Shown one piece after another: positions 1 through 12,104 of a DNA stretch of 64,000 bases (position 1 is its first letter; every line of letters begins with the position of its first letter). The translations under genes and the position numbers were made by a program. The notes under the pieces are model-generated. The model saw nothing but the letters and a program-made list of their open reading frames with translations. It did no database searches and was not told the DNA's origin. Source of the stretch: Litorihabitans aurantiacus (GTDB taxonomy: Bacteria; Actinomycetota; Actinomycetes; Actinomycetales; Beutenbergiaceae); assembly GCF_030161595.1 (NCBI RefSeq), contig NZ_BSUM01000001.1:496001-560000 (forward strand). The letters run 5' to 3'.

Positions 1-1
1 C

Positions 2-286
2 ATCCCCGAGCACCAGCTCCGCCTCAAGCGCGGCGGCGGGGAGGGCGGCCACAACGGCCTGCGCTCGATCAGCTCCGCGATCGGCACGCGCGACTACGCT
101 CGGCTCCGTGTCGGCGTCGGGCGCCCGCCGGGGCGCCAGGACCCCGCCGACTACGTGCTCAGCGACTTCGCGACGGCGCAGCGCGAGGAGCTGGGCGTCA
201 CGCTGCAGCTCGCGGCGGACGCGGTGGGCGACGTCGTGACGCAGGGCCTGCTCGCGTCGCAGAACACCTGGAACACCAGGGACTGA
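2..286 (+). CDS. pth: Peptidyl-tRNA hydrolase, C-terminal part (truncated by window edge)
   Basis: The last 94 residues of peptidyl-tRNA hydrolase, the cytosolic esterase that frees tRNA from peptidyl-tRNAs dropped by ribosomes. The reading frame is open from base 2 and carries the family signature GGHNGLRSI, whose Asn is a known substrate-binding residue, followed by the RVGVGRP and DYVLSDF segments typical of the C-terminal half. The catalytic His and the N-terminal half lie outside the window. Pth is usually 180-200 residues, so about half is missing. In M. tuberculosis pth (Rv1014c) lies a few genes before mfd, which fits this position. Confidence 0.93.
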   Translation: MPEHQLRLKRGGGEGGHNGLRSISSAIGTRDYARLRVGVGRPPGRQDPADYVLSDFATAQREELGVTLQLAADAVGDVVTQGLLASQNTWNTRD

Positions 287-308
287 CCGCGGCCGGGGGC
301 GCGGCGGA

Positions 309-1214
309 TCAGGGGCGCTCGCGGGCGACGTCAAGGAACCGCGAGGCCGCGGCAACCGCGCGCCCCGCCCAGACCGCCCGCAGCGGGCGCACGAGCGGCG
401 GTCCGCCCAGCGGCACGCGGAGGAGCGCTCCCGACGCGAGGTCGGACGTGACCGTGCGGATGCTCATCACCGCCGGTGCGATCCCGGCGGCCGCGCTCGC
501 GCGGATGATGCCGGTCGTCTCGAGGACGGCCGCAGGCTCGGCCAGGATCCGCCCGGACCGTGCCAGCCACGCCTCGACGGTGGCGCGTGTCCCGGACCCC
601 TCCTCCCGCACGAGCAGCGGCGTCCCGGCCAGCTCGGCGGCACCGATGCCGGCCGACTCCGCCCACGGGTGTCCGGGCGCGACCACGACCGCCATCTCGT
701 CCTCCGCGACGACGACGCAGGAGAGGTCCGACGCCGCGTCGGTGGTCTCGGTGAAGCCGAGATCGGCCGACCCGGAGCGGACGAGGTCGAGGACGGCGGC
801 CGAGTTGCCCGCGACCAGCCGGACGCCCACGCCCGGCTCCCGGCGCCGGAACTCGAGCAGCCACCCCGGCAGGAGCAGCTCCGCGACGGTCTGAGACGCA
901 GCGACCACGAGCGAGCCTGTGGGCCGGCGCAGCGCCGCCACACCGGCGTCCAGGCGCCGCGACGCCTCCAGCAGCGGTCCCGCCAGGCCGAGGACGAGCC
1001 GTCCGGCCTCGGTCGGCACCGAGCCGGTGACGGACCGGTCCACCAGCGGCTGCCCCACCGCGCGCTCGGCGGCGCGGACGCGTGCCGAGACCGCCTGCTG
1101 CGTGATCCCCAGCTCCGACGCCGCCCGGGTGAGGGATCCGGTCGCCGCGACGCGGTCGAGCACCTCGAGGGTGTCGAGGTCGAGGACGCGGTCGGTGAGT
1201 CGTCGGGAGGTCAC
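309..1214 (-). CDS. LysR-family transcriptional regulator
   Basis: A 301-residue LysR-type regulator. The N-terminal winged helix-turn-helix (about residues 11-70) reads LEVLDRVAATGSLTRAA then GITQQAVSARV, the canonical LysR recognition region; a type 2 periplasmic-binding-like effector domain fills about residues 95-295. I chose the GTG at 1214 because it gives the usual LysR length and lies 8 bases after a CACAAT -10-like hexamer, suggesting a leaderless message; a TTG at 1220 is possible. The frame stays open far upstream, but that part is the shadow of the divergent transporter. It faces away from the TDT transporter gene at 1284, an arrangement in which LysR proteins usually control the neighbour. 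The inducer is not evident. Confidence 0.9.
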   Translation of the reverse strand: MTSRRLTDRVLDLDTLEVLDRVAATGSLTRAASELGITQQAVSARVRAAERAVGQPLVDRSVTGSVPTEAGRLVLGLAGPLLEASRRLDAGVAALRRPTGSLVVAASQTVAELLLPGWLLEFRRREPGVGVRLVAGNSAAVLDLVRSGSADLGFTETTDAASDLSCVVVAEDEMAVVVAPGHPWAESAGIGAAELAGTPLLVREEGSGTRATVEAWLARSGRILAEPAAVLETTGIIRASAAAGIAPAVMSIRTVTSDLASGALLRVPLGGPPLVRPLRAVWAGRAVAAASRFLDVARERP

Positions 1215-1283
1215 AAACAACCATTGTGCCCCCACAGGAGAAGAGCCGTGGCGCCGGGGGTCGGCGGCGCCCACGATGGAGTC

Positions 1284-2447
1284 ATGACCACCGTCCCGAC
1301 CGCCCCGCCCGCCGTGCGAACCGGCCCGGCGCAGCGACCGCAGCCGCGGCTGTTCCGCGAGCTCGAGCGACCGGCGCACATCGTGTCGAACCTGACCCCG
1401 AACTGGTTCGCCTCCGTGATGGGGACCGGCATCGTCGCCGTCGCCGCCGCGTCGCTGCCCCTGCAGCTGCCGGGTCTGCGTGCCGCGGCCACCGTCGTCT
1501 GGGCGCTGGCCGCCGCGCTGCTCCTCACCCTGACGGTCGCGACGGCGCTCCACTGGACGCTGTTCCGCGGCACGGCGGCCGGCCACCACCTGCACCCGGT
1601 CATCTCGCACTTCTACGGAGCCCCGCCGATGGCGCTCCTCACGGTCGGGGCAGGCGCGCTGCTGCTGGGCAGGGACTGGATCGGGCTGCCCGCCGCCGTG
1701 ACCGTCGACCTGGTCCTCTGGTCGATCGGCACGATCGGCGGGCTGGTCGCCGCCGTCGCGGTGACCTACCTCGCGTTCACGCGGCACGAGAACGCTCCGG
1801 AGTCGGCGTTCGGCGGCTGGCTGATGCCGGTCGTCCCGCCGATGGTGTCCGCCTCGACGGGCGCGCTCCTGCTGCCCCACGCCCCCGAGGGGCAGGTGCG
1901 GGAGACGCTGCTGTGGGGCTGCTACGCGCTCGTCGGCCTCAGCCTCGTGGCCTCGCTCGTAGTCATCACCCTGATCTGGAACCGGCTGACCCAGCACAAG
2001 ATCGGTCCCGCGGGCATGGTCCCCACGCTGTGGATCGTGCTCGGCCCGCTCGGGCAGTCGATCACCGCTCTCAACCTCCTCGCCGCGAACGCGCCCGGCG
2101 CGGTCGACGCCGGCACCGCACGCGCCCTGATGGTCCTCGCGCTGGTGTCCGGCTTCGCGATCCTGGGCTTCGCGCTGCTGTGGACCGCCCTGGCCGTCGC
2201 GATCACGGCGCGGACCGCGCGCGACGGGCTGCCGTTCAGCCTGACGTGGTGGTCGTTCACCTTTCCCGTGGGGACGTGCGTCACCGGGCTCAACGGGCTC
2301 GCGCTGCACTCGGGGCTCACGGTGGTCGCCGGTCTGGCCGTCGTGTTCTTCGTCGGGCTCATCGCGGCCTGGGCCACGGTCGCCGTCCGCACCTTCCACG
2401 GGTCGGTGGTCCGCGGCACCCTGCTCGCACCCCCGCGCCCGGCGTGA
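1284..2447 (+). CDS. TDT-family transporter (tellurite-resistance/dicarboxylate or sulfite exporter type)
   Basis: A 387-residue integral membrane protein of the TDT family, which includes TehA, the malate transporter Mae1 and the sulfite exporter Ssu1. The N-terminal signature NLTPNWFASVMGTGIV is typical, and about ten hydrophobic segments follow across the whole length. The substrate cannot be told from sequence; in actinobacteria such proteins next to a divergent LysR gene are often annotated as sulfite or C4-dicarboxylate exporters, which is inference here. The ATG is preceded by GGAG six bases upstream. The stop codon overlaps the start of the next gene (GTGA), so the two are translationally coupled. 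Confidence 0.88.
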   Translation: MTTVPTAPPAVRTGPAQRPQPRLFRELERPAHIVSNLTPNWFASVMGTGIVAVAAASLPLQLPGLRAAATVVWALAAALLLTLTVATALHWTLFRGTAAGHHLHPVISHFYGAPPMALLTVGAGALLLGRDWIGLPAAVTVDLVLWSIGTIGGLVAAVAVTYLAFTRHENAPESAFGGWLMPVVPPMVSASTGALLLPHAPEGQVRETLLWGCYALVGLSLVASLVVITLIWNRLTQHKIGPAGMVPTLWIVLGPLGQSITALNLLAANAPGAVDAGTARALMVLALVSGFAILGFALLWTALAVAITARTARDGLPFSLTWWSFTFPVGTCVTGLNGLALHSGLTVVAGLAVVFFVGLIAAWATVAVRTFHGSVVRGTLLAPPRPA

Positions 2448-2971
2448 ACGCCGACGAGCACCGGGCGGACGCCCCCGGCCTGGAGGTGCTGGGCGCGCTG
2501 GTCGAGCGGTGGCGGACCGGGCCGGGCGGGGTCCGGCGGTTCGTCCCCGGTGTCGACCCCCGCTCCGGGGGGACCGCGAGCCGGGTGCTCGTCCTGATGC
2601 AGTCACCCGGCCCCGGGACCGTCGCGGTCGGCGACGACGCGATCTGCAGCGAGGACAACCCGGGTCCGACCGCGGCGGCGTTCCGGGCCGCCCGAGCCGA
2701 GTCGGGGTTGCGGCGCTCCGACTACCTGCGGTGGAACCTGATCCCGTGGGCGATCACCGGCGCACCCCGGAGCCAGGACGTCGAGGAGGGGCGGTGGGCG
2801 CTCGCCGAGCTCCTGGCGGTGCTGCCGGCCCTCGAGACCGTGGTCACCTACGGCACCGTCGCGCTCGACGGCGTCATGCGCCACCTCACCCTGTCGCCGG
2901 ACGCGCGGCTGGTCCACGTCGTCGCGGCTCCGCACCCGTCTCCCGCGAACGGACGCCACCGCGCGCAGTAG
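2444..2971 (+). CDS. Uracil-DNA glycosylase superfamily protein
   Basis: A 175-residue protein of the uracil-DNA-glycosylase fold. Visible marks are an N-terminal motif-1-like segment LVLMQSPGPGT, a central NPGPTAAAFR, the NLIPWAI segment and a C-terminal motif 2 reading PHPSPAN, which matches the HPS-type DNA-minor-groove loop of the superfamily. The motif-1 catalytic Asp/Asn of classical UDGs is not obvious, so activity on uracil is uncertain; many such proteins are of unknown function. The GTG start overlaps the stop of the TDT exporter gene, so both share a transcript. It is the last gene before mfd, 244 bp downstream. Confidence 0.7.
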   Translation: MNADEHRADAPGLEVLGALVERWRTGPGGVRRFVPGVDPRSGGTASRVLVLMQSPGPGTVAVGDDAICSEDNPGPTAAAFRAARAESGLRRSDYLRWNLIPWAITGAPRSQDVEEGRWALAELLAVLPALETVVTYGTVALDGVMRHLTLSPDARLVHVVAAPHPSPANGRHRAQ

Positions 2972-3215
2972 CACGAGAGGTCCGTGCGCGCGCTCCGGCT
3001 CGCGGCCCGCGGCGGGCGCGAGGAGGTCGGGCCGGACGGCGGATGAGCGCGTCGGGCAGGAGCGCCCGGGAAAGCCCGACCGACCGCCCGACCGCGGCGA
3101 TGTCGGTGGCGGTCCGTAGACTCGTCCAGGTCGCCGTGTCGCCCGTCCGAGCCCCGCTCGGGCCGCGTGCCGCGGGCCCGTCGTGCTGCCCGCACGCCCC
3201 GATGAGGAAGTGTTG

Positions 3216-6916
<3,701 letters not shown>

Positions 6917-6923
6917 GGCGCGG

Positions 6924-7859
6924 CTAGGGGGCCTCGAAGGGCCGCAGGGCCGGTGTGACGTCGATGCGGTCGGCCGGGTACCACGGGGCGAGGGCGGAGC
7001 GGACGGTCTCGAGCGTGGCGTCGTCGGCCAGCAGGGCGCCGACCGTGAACCGGCCCTCCAGGGCGTCCGGTCCCCAGTGGATGAGGTCCAGGCCGTCGCT
7101 CCGCTCCGACAGCGCGTCGGAGGCCGCCACCCCCTCGGCCTGGGTCGGAACGTCCCGCGAGGCGACGCAGAGCCACCCCGCCCAGACCTCGCGCAGGCTG
7201 GTGTGCGCGGCCTCGACGTCGCTCCCGTCCGCGAGCACCAGGTTCATCTGGGAGTACCCGTCGGTCACGAACGTGCCGACGTACCCGGGTAGTGCGTCGG
7301 CGCGCTCCTGGAGGGCGGACAGTGCCGCTCCTCCCTCCACGCCCAGCGACTCCCCCTCGGGGAAGGTCTCGGTGGGGTAGGCGTTCTCCCGACCGCCCCG
7401 GTAGGGGTCGTCGCACAGCGGGTCCGACTGCTCGATCGCCAGGGACTCGGCGCTCGGCGAGAAGCCCGGGGGAGCGTCGGTGAGGACGGGCTCGGTGAGC
7501 GTGAACCGTTCGCCGTCGTAGGTGCCCAAGAGCCACCCGCTGCCGAAGGTGACGCCGGCTGCCGTCTCGGCGTCGGCCACGTCCTCCCAGCTCAGCCCCA
7601 CGAGCTCGGGGCCGCCGCACTGCGGGGGATAGGACTGCTGGACCAAGCCGAAGCAGGCCATCGGAGCGCCGTCGCCCTGCTGGATCAAGGTCGCGGGAGC
7701 GGCGTAGACGATGTCGGCCGCGGTGTTGGCGGGTGTGGCAGGCGCCGCGGTGAGCGGCTCGGCGGCGGGGGCCGCGCACGCCGCCGCCAGCGCGAGGGCT
7801 GCGGTGAGCGGGACGAGCGCGACCGGGCCGAGTCGGCGTCGGGTGTGGGCGATCGTCAT
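6924..7859 (-). CDS. Predicted lipoprotein of unknown function
   Basis: A 311-residue predicted lipoprotein. The N-terminus is basic then hydrophobic and ends in a lipobox (LALAAAC, modified Cys about residue 28), so it should be exported and anchored on the outer face of the membrane. The mature part has several cysteines (ACFGL, PPQCGG, PLCDDP, WLCVAS) and no motif I can assign. The ATG at 7859 is preceded on its strand by AAGGAG. It converges on mfd with only 7 bp between stops and is divergent from the UbiD gene. Function unknown; it may be part of the accessory block only by position. Confidence 0.72.
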   Translation of the reverse strand: MTIAHTRRRLGPVALVPLTAALALAAACAAPAAEPLTAAPATPANTAADIVYAAPATLIQQGDGAPMACFGLVQQSYPPQCGGPELVGLSWEDVADAETAAGVTFGSGWLLGTYDGERFTLTEPVLTDAPPGFSPSAESLAIEQSDPLCDDPYRGGRENAYPTETFPEGESLGVEGGAALSALQERADALPGYVGTFVTDGYSQMNLVLADGSDVEAAHTSLREVWAGWLCVASRDVPTQAEGVAASDALSERSDGLDLIHWGPDALEGRFTVGALLADDATLETVRSALAPWYPADRIDVTPALRPFEAP

Positions 7860-7978
7860 GGGGGCTCCTTCGTCGGCGCGGTCGGGCGACCGTCGTGCTG
7901 TCTGTGTCGATCGGGGGCGGGACCTTGCAGGCCCCGGCGCCCCGGCGCCCCGCCTCGCCGTGCCGGGGCCGTCAGCAC

Positions 7979-8033
7979 TTGACACCCCGCCCGGGCCCCG
8001 CGACAGTTGGACCGTTCGGTGGAACTGGATTCT
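7979..8033 (+). promoter_or_regulatory. Predicted promoter and IclR-type operator of the UbiD operon
   Basis: A perfect -35 box TTGACA (7979-7984) lies upstream of the UbiD gene; the -10 at 17-18 bp spacing (about 8002) is poor. At 8021-8033 stands GGAA-CTGGA-TTCT, matching seven of eight half-site bases of the GGAA-N5-TTCC palindrome found in the iclR promoter of the same cluster. The distance from TTGACA to this site (42 bp) is nearly the same as at the transporter promoter (43 bp). Inferred role: operator controlling the catabolic operon. Confidence 0.45.
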
Positions 8034-8060
8034 GCCAGATGGAACTGATGGGAGAGCCGC

Positions 8061-9464
8061 GTGGCCTGGAACGACCTGCGAGAGTTTCTGTCCGACCTCG
8101 AGCGCCGCGGCGACCTGCTGCGCATCGAGCGCGAGGTCGACTGGGAGTACGAGGCGGTCGCGCTGACCCGCCGCTCCTCCGACCTCGAGGGTCCGGCGCT
8201 GCTGTTCGAGCACATGCGCGACAGCCCCTTCTCCTGCCTCTCCGGCCTCTTCGGCGCTTCGCGCCGCGTCGGCCTCGCCCTCGGCCGCGACTACGCGTGG
8301 CTCCTGCGCCACGCCGACGAGCTCGAGCGCGGCCTAATCGACCCCGAGCCGTGGTCGGGCCCGGCACCGTGCCAGGAGGTCGTGCTGCCGGGCACCGCCG
8401 TCGGCACGCTGCCGATCCTGCGGCACTACGAGCTCGACGCGGGGCGCTACATCACTGCCGGGCTGCAGGTGGCGCGCGATCCCGACACCGGGGTCTCCAA
8501 CGTCTCGATCCATCGGCAGCTGCCCGTCGGGGAGGACGGTCTGACCGTCTTCGCGCCCCCGGGCCGGCACCTGCGCACGATCATCGACCGCTGGCACGAG
8601 CGCGGCCAGGCTGCGGAGATCGCCGTCGTCATCGGTGCCGAGCCCGCGACCCAGATCGCCTCCCAGGCCCGGGTCCCGTACGGGGTCGACGAGTTCGCCG
8701 TCGCGGGCGCCATGCGCGGGGCGCCGGTGCCGATGGTGCGCTGCCGCACGATCGACGTCGACGTCCCGGCCACCGCCGAGATGATCATCGAGGGGCGCAT
8801 CGAACCCGGGGTGCTCGTCCCGGACGGGCCGTTCGGGGAGTACCCCGGCACGTACTCGGCGGCGAAGCCCGCACCGGTGATGACCGTCACCGCCATCACG
8901 CACCGCCGCGGCGCGATCTACCAGAACACCCTCACGGGGACCCCGATGACGGAGAACCACTGGATGATGCAGCCCGCCGCCAGCGCGATGGCGCTGCGAG
9001 AGGCCCGTCGCGTGTGCCCCGAGGTCGTGGACGTCAACGTGACCGCCGGCGGGACCACGCGCCACCACGTCGTCGTGTCGATGCGCAAGCGGCACCCGTC
9101 CGAACCCCGCAACGTCATGCTCGCGCTGCTCGCCGCGCCGCTCGGGGCCAAGCTCGTCACGGTCGTGGACGACGACATCGACGTGCACGACCTCGAGAAG
9201 GTGGAGTGGGCGGTCAACACGCGCATGCAGGCCGATCGCGACGTCGTGATCGTCCCCGACCTCTACAGCCCGACGCTCGACCCCTCGGCGCCCGCAGGGC
9301 GCACGAGCGCCAAGATGGGGATCGACGCGACGGCGCCGACCGGCGAGGAGCGGCGGATGTACGAGGCGCCCAGGATCGTCGGAGCCGAACGCTGGTCGCT
9401 GGACGCCGACCTGGCCGCCGCGGGCTGGACCCGCCCCGGCTACCTCGGTTCGGAGAGCGCCTGA
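8061..9464 (+). CDS. UbiD-family (prenyl-FMN-dependent) decarboxylase
   Basis: A 467-residue UbiD-family enzyme. The family performs reversible decarboxylation of aromatic, heteroaromatic or unsaturated acids using prenylated FMN. Recognisable segments are GPFGEYPGTYS near the middle, TGTPMTENHWMMQP, and the C-terminal region running from VDDDIDVHD through VVIVPDLYSPTLDPSA, all in the usual order and with normal length. The GTG start is preceded by GGGAGAG. It is the first gene of an operon with the Asp/Glu-racemase-like and SDR genes (1-4 bp overlaps), and the cofactor-making UbiX is encoded 11 kb downstream at the other end of the cluster. The context (heterocycle-type amidohydrolases, ABC importer) suggests a heteroaromatic or cyclic-amide acid substrate, but that is inference. 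Confidence 0.92.
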   Translation: MAWNDLREFLSDLERRGDLLRIEREVDWEYEAVALTRRSSDLEGPALLFEHMRDSPFSCLSGLFGASRRVGLALGRDYAWLLRHADELERGLIDPEPWSGPAPCQEVVLPGTAVGTLPILRHYELDAGRYITAGLQVARDPDTGVSNVSIHRQLPVGEDGLTVFAPPGRHLRTIIDRWHERGQAAEIAVVIGAEPATQIASQARVPYGVDEFAVAGAMRGAPVPMVRCRTIDVDVPATAEMIIEGRIEPGVLVPDGPFGEYPGTYSAAKPAPVMTVTAITHRRGAIYQNTLTGTPMTENHWMMQPAASAMALREARRVCPEVVDVNVTAGGTTRHHVVVSMRKRHPSEPRNVMLALLAAPLGAKLVTVVDDDIDVHDLEKVEWAVNTRMQADRDVVIVPDLYSPTLDPSAPAGRTSAKMGIDATAPTGEERRMYEAPRIVGAERWSLDADLAAAGWTRPGYLGSESA

Positions 9465-10204
9465 TGTTCGGCTGGCGCGCCCGGATCGCGCTCGTCCTGC
9501 CGGCGGACAACACCGTCATCGAACCCGAGCTGTACGCGCTGGGCATCCCGGGCGTCAGCTTCCACGGGCTGCGCCTGACCACCGACGACCCCGTCGCGAT
9601 GCGGGCGCAGGCGACCGACCTCGTTGCGGCCATCGAGGAGATGGCCGCCGACGTCGTCGTCTACGGCTGCGCCGAGACGAGCTTCAACGGCGGCAGCGGC
9701 ACGCCCGAGCGGCTCTCGGAGCTGATGGCGGCCGGGTGCACGGCGCCGGTCGTCACGGCGACGGGCGCGATGGTGGCCGCCGTGCGCCACCTCGGGCTCT
9801 CCCACGTGACGGTCGTGAGCCCGTACGCCCCCGCGTCCGGCGCGCTCCTGGAGTCCTCGCTCGCGGAGCGCGGGATTGCGACGGCGGCGTCCCACCACCA
9901 CGACTTCTCGGTCGCCTCGGCCGACCCCCGGACGTGGTACGACACCAACCGCCAGGAGTCGTGGGTCTCCTACCGCATGGCTCGGGCGGCGGACGTCCCC
10001 GACAGCGAGGGCGTACTGATCTCCGCCACGAACTTCCGCACGATGGAGACCATCCAGGTGCTCGAGGACGAGCTCGGCAAACCCGTGGTTACGAGCAACC
10101 AGGCGATCCTGTGGCGCTGCCTGGACGTGTTGGGCAGGTCCGTGGCGATACCCGGCTACGGCGGGCTGCTGCGTGAGGGTCGGCGCGTCGGCGCACTCGC
10201 GTGA
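9464..10204 (+). CDS. Asp/Glu racemase superfamily protein (maleate isomerase / arylmalonate decarboxylase type)
   Basis: A 246-residue member of the Asp/Glu/hydantoin racemase superfamily, closest by eye to maleate cis-trans isomerases and arylmalonate decarboxylase: RIALVLPADNTVIEPEL at the N-terminus is their typical opening. Two-base enzymes use two cysteines. Here the first is present (Cys69 in VYGCAETSF) but the second is Ala (A188 in LISATNFRT, where SCTN is usual). Arylmalonate decarboxylase has the opposite arrangement, Gly at the first site and Cys188 at the second. A one-base decarboxylase or lyase is therefore more likely than a racemase. ATG overlaps the UbiD stop by one base. 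Confidence 0.82.
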   Translation: MFGWRARIALVLPADNTVIEPELYALGIPGVSFHGLRLTTDDPVAMRAQATDLVAAIEEMAADVVVYGCAETSFNGGSGTPERLSELMAAGCTAPVVTATGAMVAAVRHLGLSHVTVVSPYAPASGALLESSLAERGIATAASHHHDFSVASADPRTWYDTNRQESWVSYRMARAADVPDSEGVLISATNFRTMETIQVLEDELGKPVVTSNQAILWRCLDVLGRSVAIPGYGGLLREGRRVGALA

Positions 10205-10962
10205 GCCGGCTGGGACCCGACGCCGTCGTGCTCGTGACGGGGGCCGACGGCGGGCTCGGTACCGCCGTCGTGCAGACCCTCCTGGAGGCGGGCGTGCGGG
10301 TGGCCGCAATGACCGGCCCCGGCGCCGACGTCGAAGCCGTGCGCGCGCGGCTCGGTGCCGGCCACCCGGGGGACCGGCTGCAGGTGCGGCGCCTGGACGT
10401 GCGCGACGTCGCGGACGTCGATGTCGCGGTGCGCGAGAGCGAGGCGGTGCTGGGGCCGCTGACCGGCCTGGTCAACAACGCCGGGATCACCAGCACGAGC
10501 CCGTTCCTTCAGACGACGGCCGCCGAGTTCGGGGACGTCGTGGGCATCAATCTCACGGGCTGCTTCACGGTGGGGCAGCGGGTCGCGACCGGCATGGCCG
10601 CGCGCGGCCGCGGGGCGATCGTCAACGTCTCCTCCACCCGACAGGTTCAGGCCCACCCCGGTTCGGCGGCCTACTGCGCCTCGAAGGGCGGCATCGCGAT
10701 GCTCACGCGGGTCATGGCGCTCGAGCTCGCGCCACTCGGGGTCCGCGTGAACGCCGTGGCGCCTGGCACGGTGCCGACCGGGCTGAACGCCGACTACGTC
10801 CACGAGGAGCCGTTCCGCACCGAGCGTCTCGCACGGATCCCGCTGGGGCGCTACGGCGAGCCCGCCGAGGTGGCGGCCGCGGTGCTGTTCCTGCTCTCGC
10901 CGGAGGCCGCGTTCGTGGTCGGCGGGTCGCTGATGGTCGACGGCGGGCAGACCCTGTGGTGA
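10201..10962 (+). CDS. SDR-family NAD(P)-dependent oxidoreductase
   Basis: A 253-residue classical short-chain dehydrogenase/reductase. The cofactor motif TGADGGLG is at about residue 13-20, NNAG at about 97, the catalytic Ser in VNVSSTRQ, and the YxxxK pair in YCASK; the C-terminus ends with the common GGSLMVDGGQ segment. It would oxidise or reduce a hydroxyl/keto intermediate with NAD(P). Substrate unknown. The GTG start overlaps the previous stop (GTGA), so it is the third gene of the UbiD operon. A 90-bp gap rich in CCGCACCCGCC repeats separates it from the next gene. Confidence 0.92.
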   Translation: MSRLGPDAVVLVTGADGGLGTAVVQTLLEAGVRVAAMTGPGADVEAVRARLGAGHPGDRLQVRRLDVRDVADVDVAVRESEAVLGPLTGLVNNAGITSTSPFLQTTAAEFGDVVGINLTGCFTVGQRVATGMAARGRGAIVNVSSTRQVQAHPGSAAYCASKGGIAMLTRVMALELAPLGVRVNAVAPGTVPTGLNADYVHEEPFRTERLARIPLGRYGEPAEVAAAVLFLLSPEAAFVVGGSLMVDGGQTLW

Positions 10963-11052
10963 GTCGCCGCCGAGCACTACCGCACCCGCCCGCCCGCACC
11001 CGCCGCACCGACCCTGCACCCGCCCGCACCGCACCACCGCCCCGGAGGCCCC

Positions 11053-12051
11053 GTGATCGTCCTGCCCGCCACCGTCGTCGACCGCCTCTACCCGCCCTCG
11101 GCCGCGCTAGCCGGGGTGCGCGAGGCCGTCCTCGCGCACCGCAGCGGACGTGACACGACCCCGCCGCGCACCGCGCTGGGGGCGCACGAGGTGGGCGGGG
11201 AGATGCTGGTGATGCCGGCGGTCCTGGCCCAGGAGGCGTTCGCGGTCAAGGTGTGGCACCGCTTCGAGGGGCGGGACGGAGCTCCGGCCTCCTCGAGCGC
11301 GAGCGTCCTCCTGGTCGACCCCGAGCTGGGCCAGGAGGTCCTGATGGACGGCGCCTGCATCACCGACCGCAGGACCGCCGCCATGACCGCGCTGGTCGCA
11401 CTGTCGCACGCCCCGGCGCACGCGCGCGTGCTGTGCGTCATCGGTGCCGGCGTCCAGGCCCGTGCCACCGTCGAGGCGCTCCTGCACGCGCTGCCCGGGC
11501 TGAGCGAGGTCAGGATCGTCGCGCGCCGCGAGGATCGCGCCCGCGCGCTCGTGGCGGAGTGCGCGGCGTGGGCGGTCCCCGCCACGGCCGACGCAGACGA
11601 GCGCACGTGGCGGGCGCTCACCGACGTCGGCGCAGGGGTCAGGGGCGCCGACGTGGTGGTCGCGGCGACGACGTCCGCCCTGCCGGTGGTGCCGGACGAG
11701 GCCCTCGCCCCCGAGGTGCTCGTGTGCGGGGTCGGCAGCCACGACCCGGCGTCGGCGGAGATCGAGCCGGCCACCGTGGTGCGCGCCGGGGTGCGCATCG
11801 TGGACACCTTCGCCGGGGGCCTCGACGGCGCGGGCGACCTGGCGGCGCCGCTGGCGTCCGGGGCGATCGCTCGCGCCGACGTCGTGGAGCTGTCCGCGGT
11901 GGCCGACGGGAGCGCGCCGGCGCGGGTCCCGGGCCGGGTGAGCGTCTTCAAGAGCGTCGGGTTCGCCGGCCTGGACGCGGTCGCGGCGCGGACCGTGGCA
12001 CGGGCCGCGCTGGCGCAGGGGGCGGGCGTCGTCGTCGACCTGCACGGCTGA
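11053..12051 (+). CDS. Ornithine cyclodeaminase / mu-crystallin family protein
   Basis: A 332-residue member of the ornithine cyclodeaminase/mu-crystallin family, NAD(P)-dependent enzymes that include ornithine cyclodeaminase, alanine dehydrogenase of archaeal type and ketimine reductases. Visible are the N-terminal substrate region, the TDRRTAAMTALVA segment (about residue 108) and the Rossmann motif CVIGAGVQARA (about 134-144), then VVAATTSALPV and GSHDPASAEI. GGAGG lies five bases before the GTG start. It follows the SDR gene on the same strand and ends at a strong hairpin facing the fused amidohydrolase gene. In context it may act on an amino- or imino-acid intermediate; this is inference. 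Confidence 0.9.
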   Translation: MIVLPATVVDRLYPPSAALAGVREAVLAHRSGRDTTPPRTALGAHEVGGEMLVMPAVLAQEAFAVKVWHRFEGRDGAPASSSASVLLVDPELGQEVLMDGACITDRRTAAMTALVALSHAPAHARVLCVIGAGVQARATVEALLHALPGLSEVRIVARREDRARALVAECAAWAVPATADADERTWRALTDVGAGVRGADVVVAATTSALPVVPDEALAPEVLVCGVGSHDPASAEIEPATVVRAGVRIVDTFAGGLDGAGDLAAPLASGAIARADVVELSAVADGSAPARVPGRVSVFKSVGFAGLDAVAARTVARAALAQGAGVVVDLHG

Positions 12052-12061
12052 CGCCCGCGGA

Positions 12062-12091
12062 GCGTCCGGCCCCGGGAGCGGGGCCGGACGC
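12062..12091. terminator. Bidirectional hairpin terminator
   Basis: Perfect 12-bp inverted repeat GCGTCCGGCCCC / GGGGCCGGACGC with a 6-base loop, between the convergent stops of the ornithine-cyclodeaminase-like gene (12051) and the fused amidohydrolase gene (12105). No T-run follows, as is common in high-GC actinobacteria. Confidence 0.8.
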
Positions 12092-12104
12092 GCCGGGTGG
12101 ACGA

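Noticed and set aside
309-2606. A 765-residue minus-strand frame including the LysR gene
   Set aside because: Only the last 301 residues are LysR-like. The upstream part is an Arg/Gly-rich shadow of the divergent transporter.
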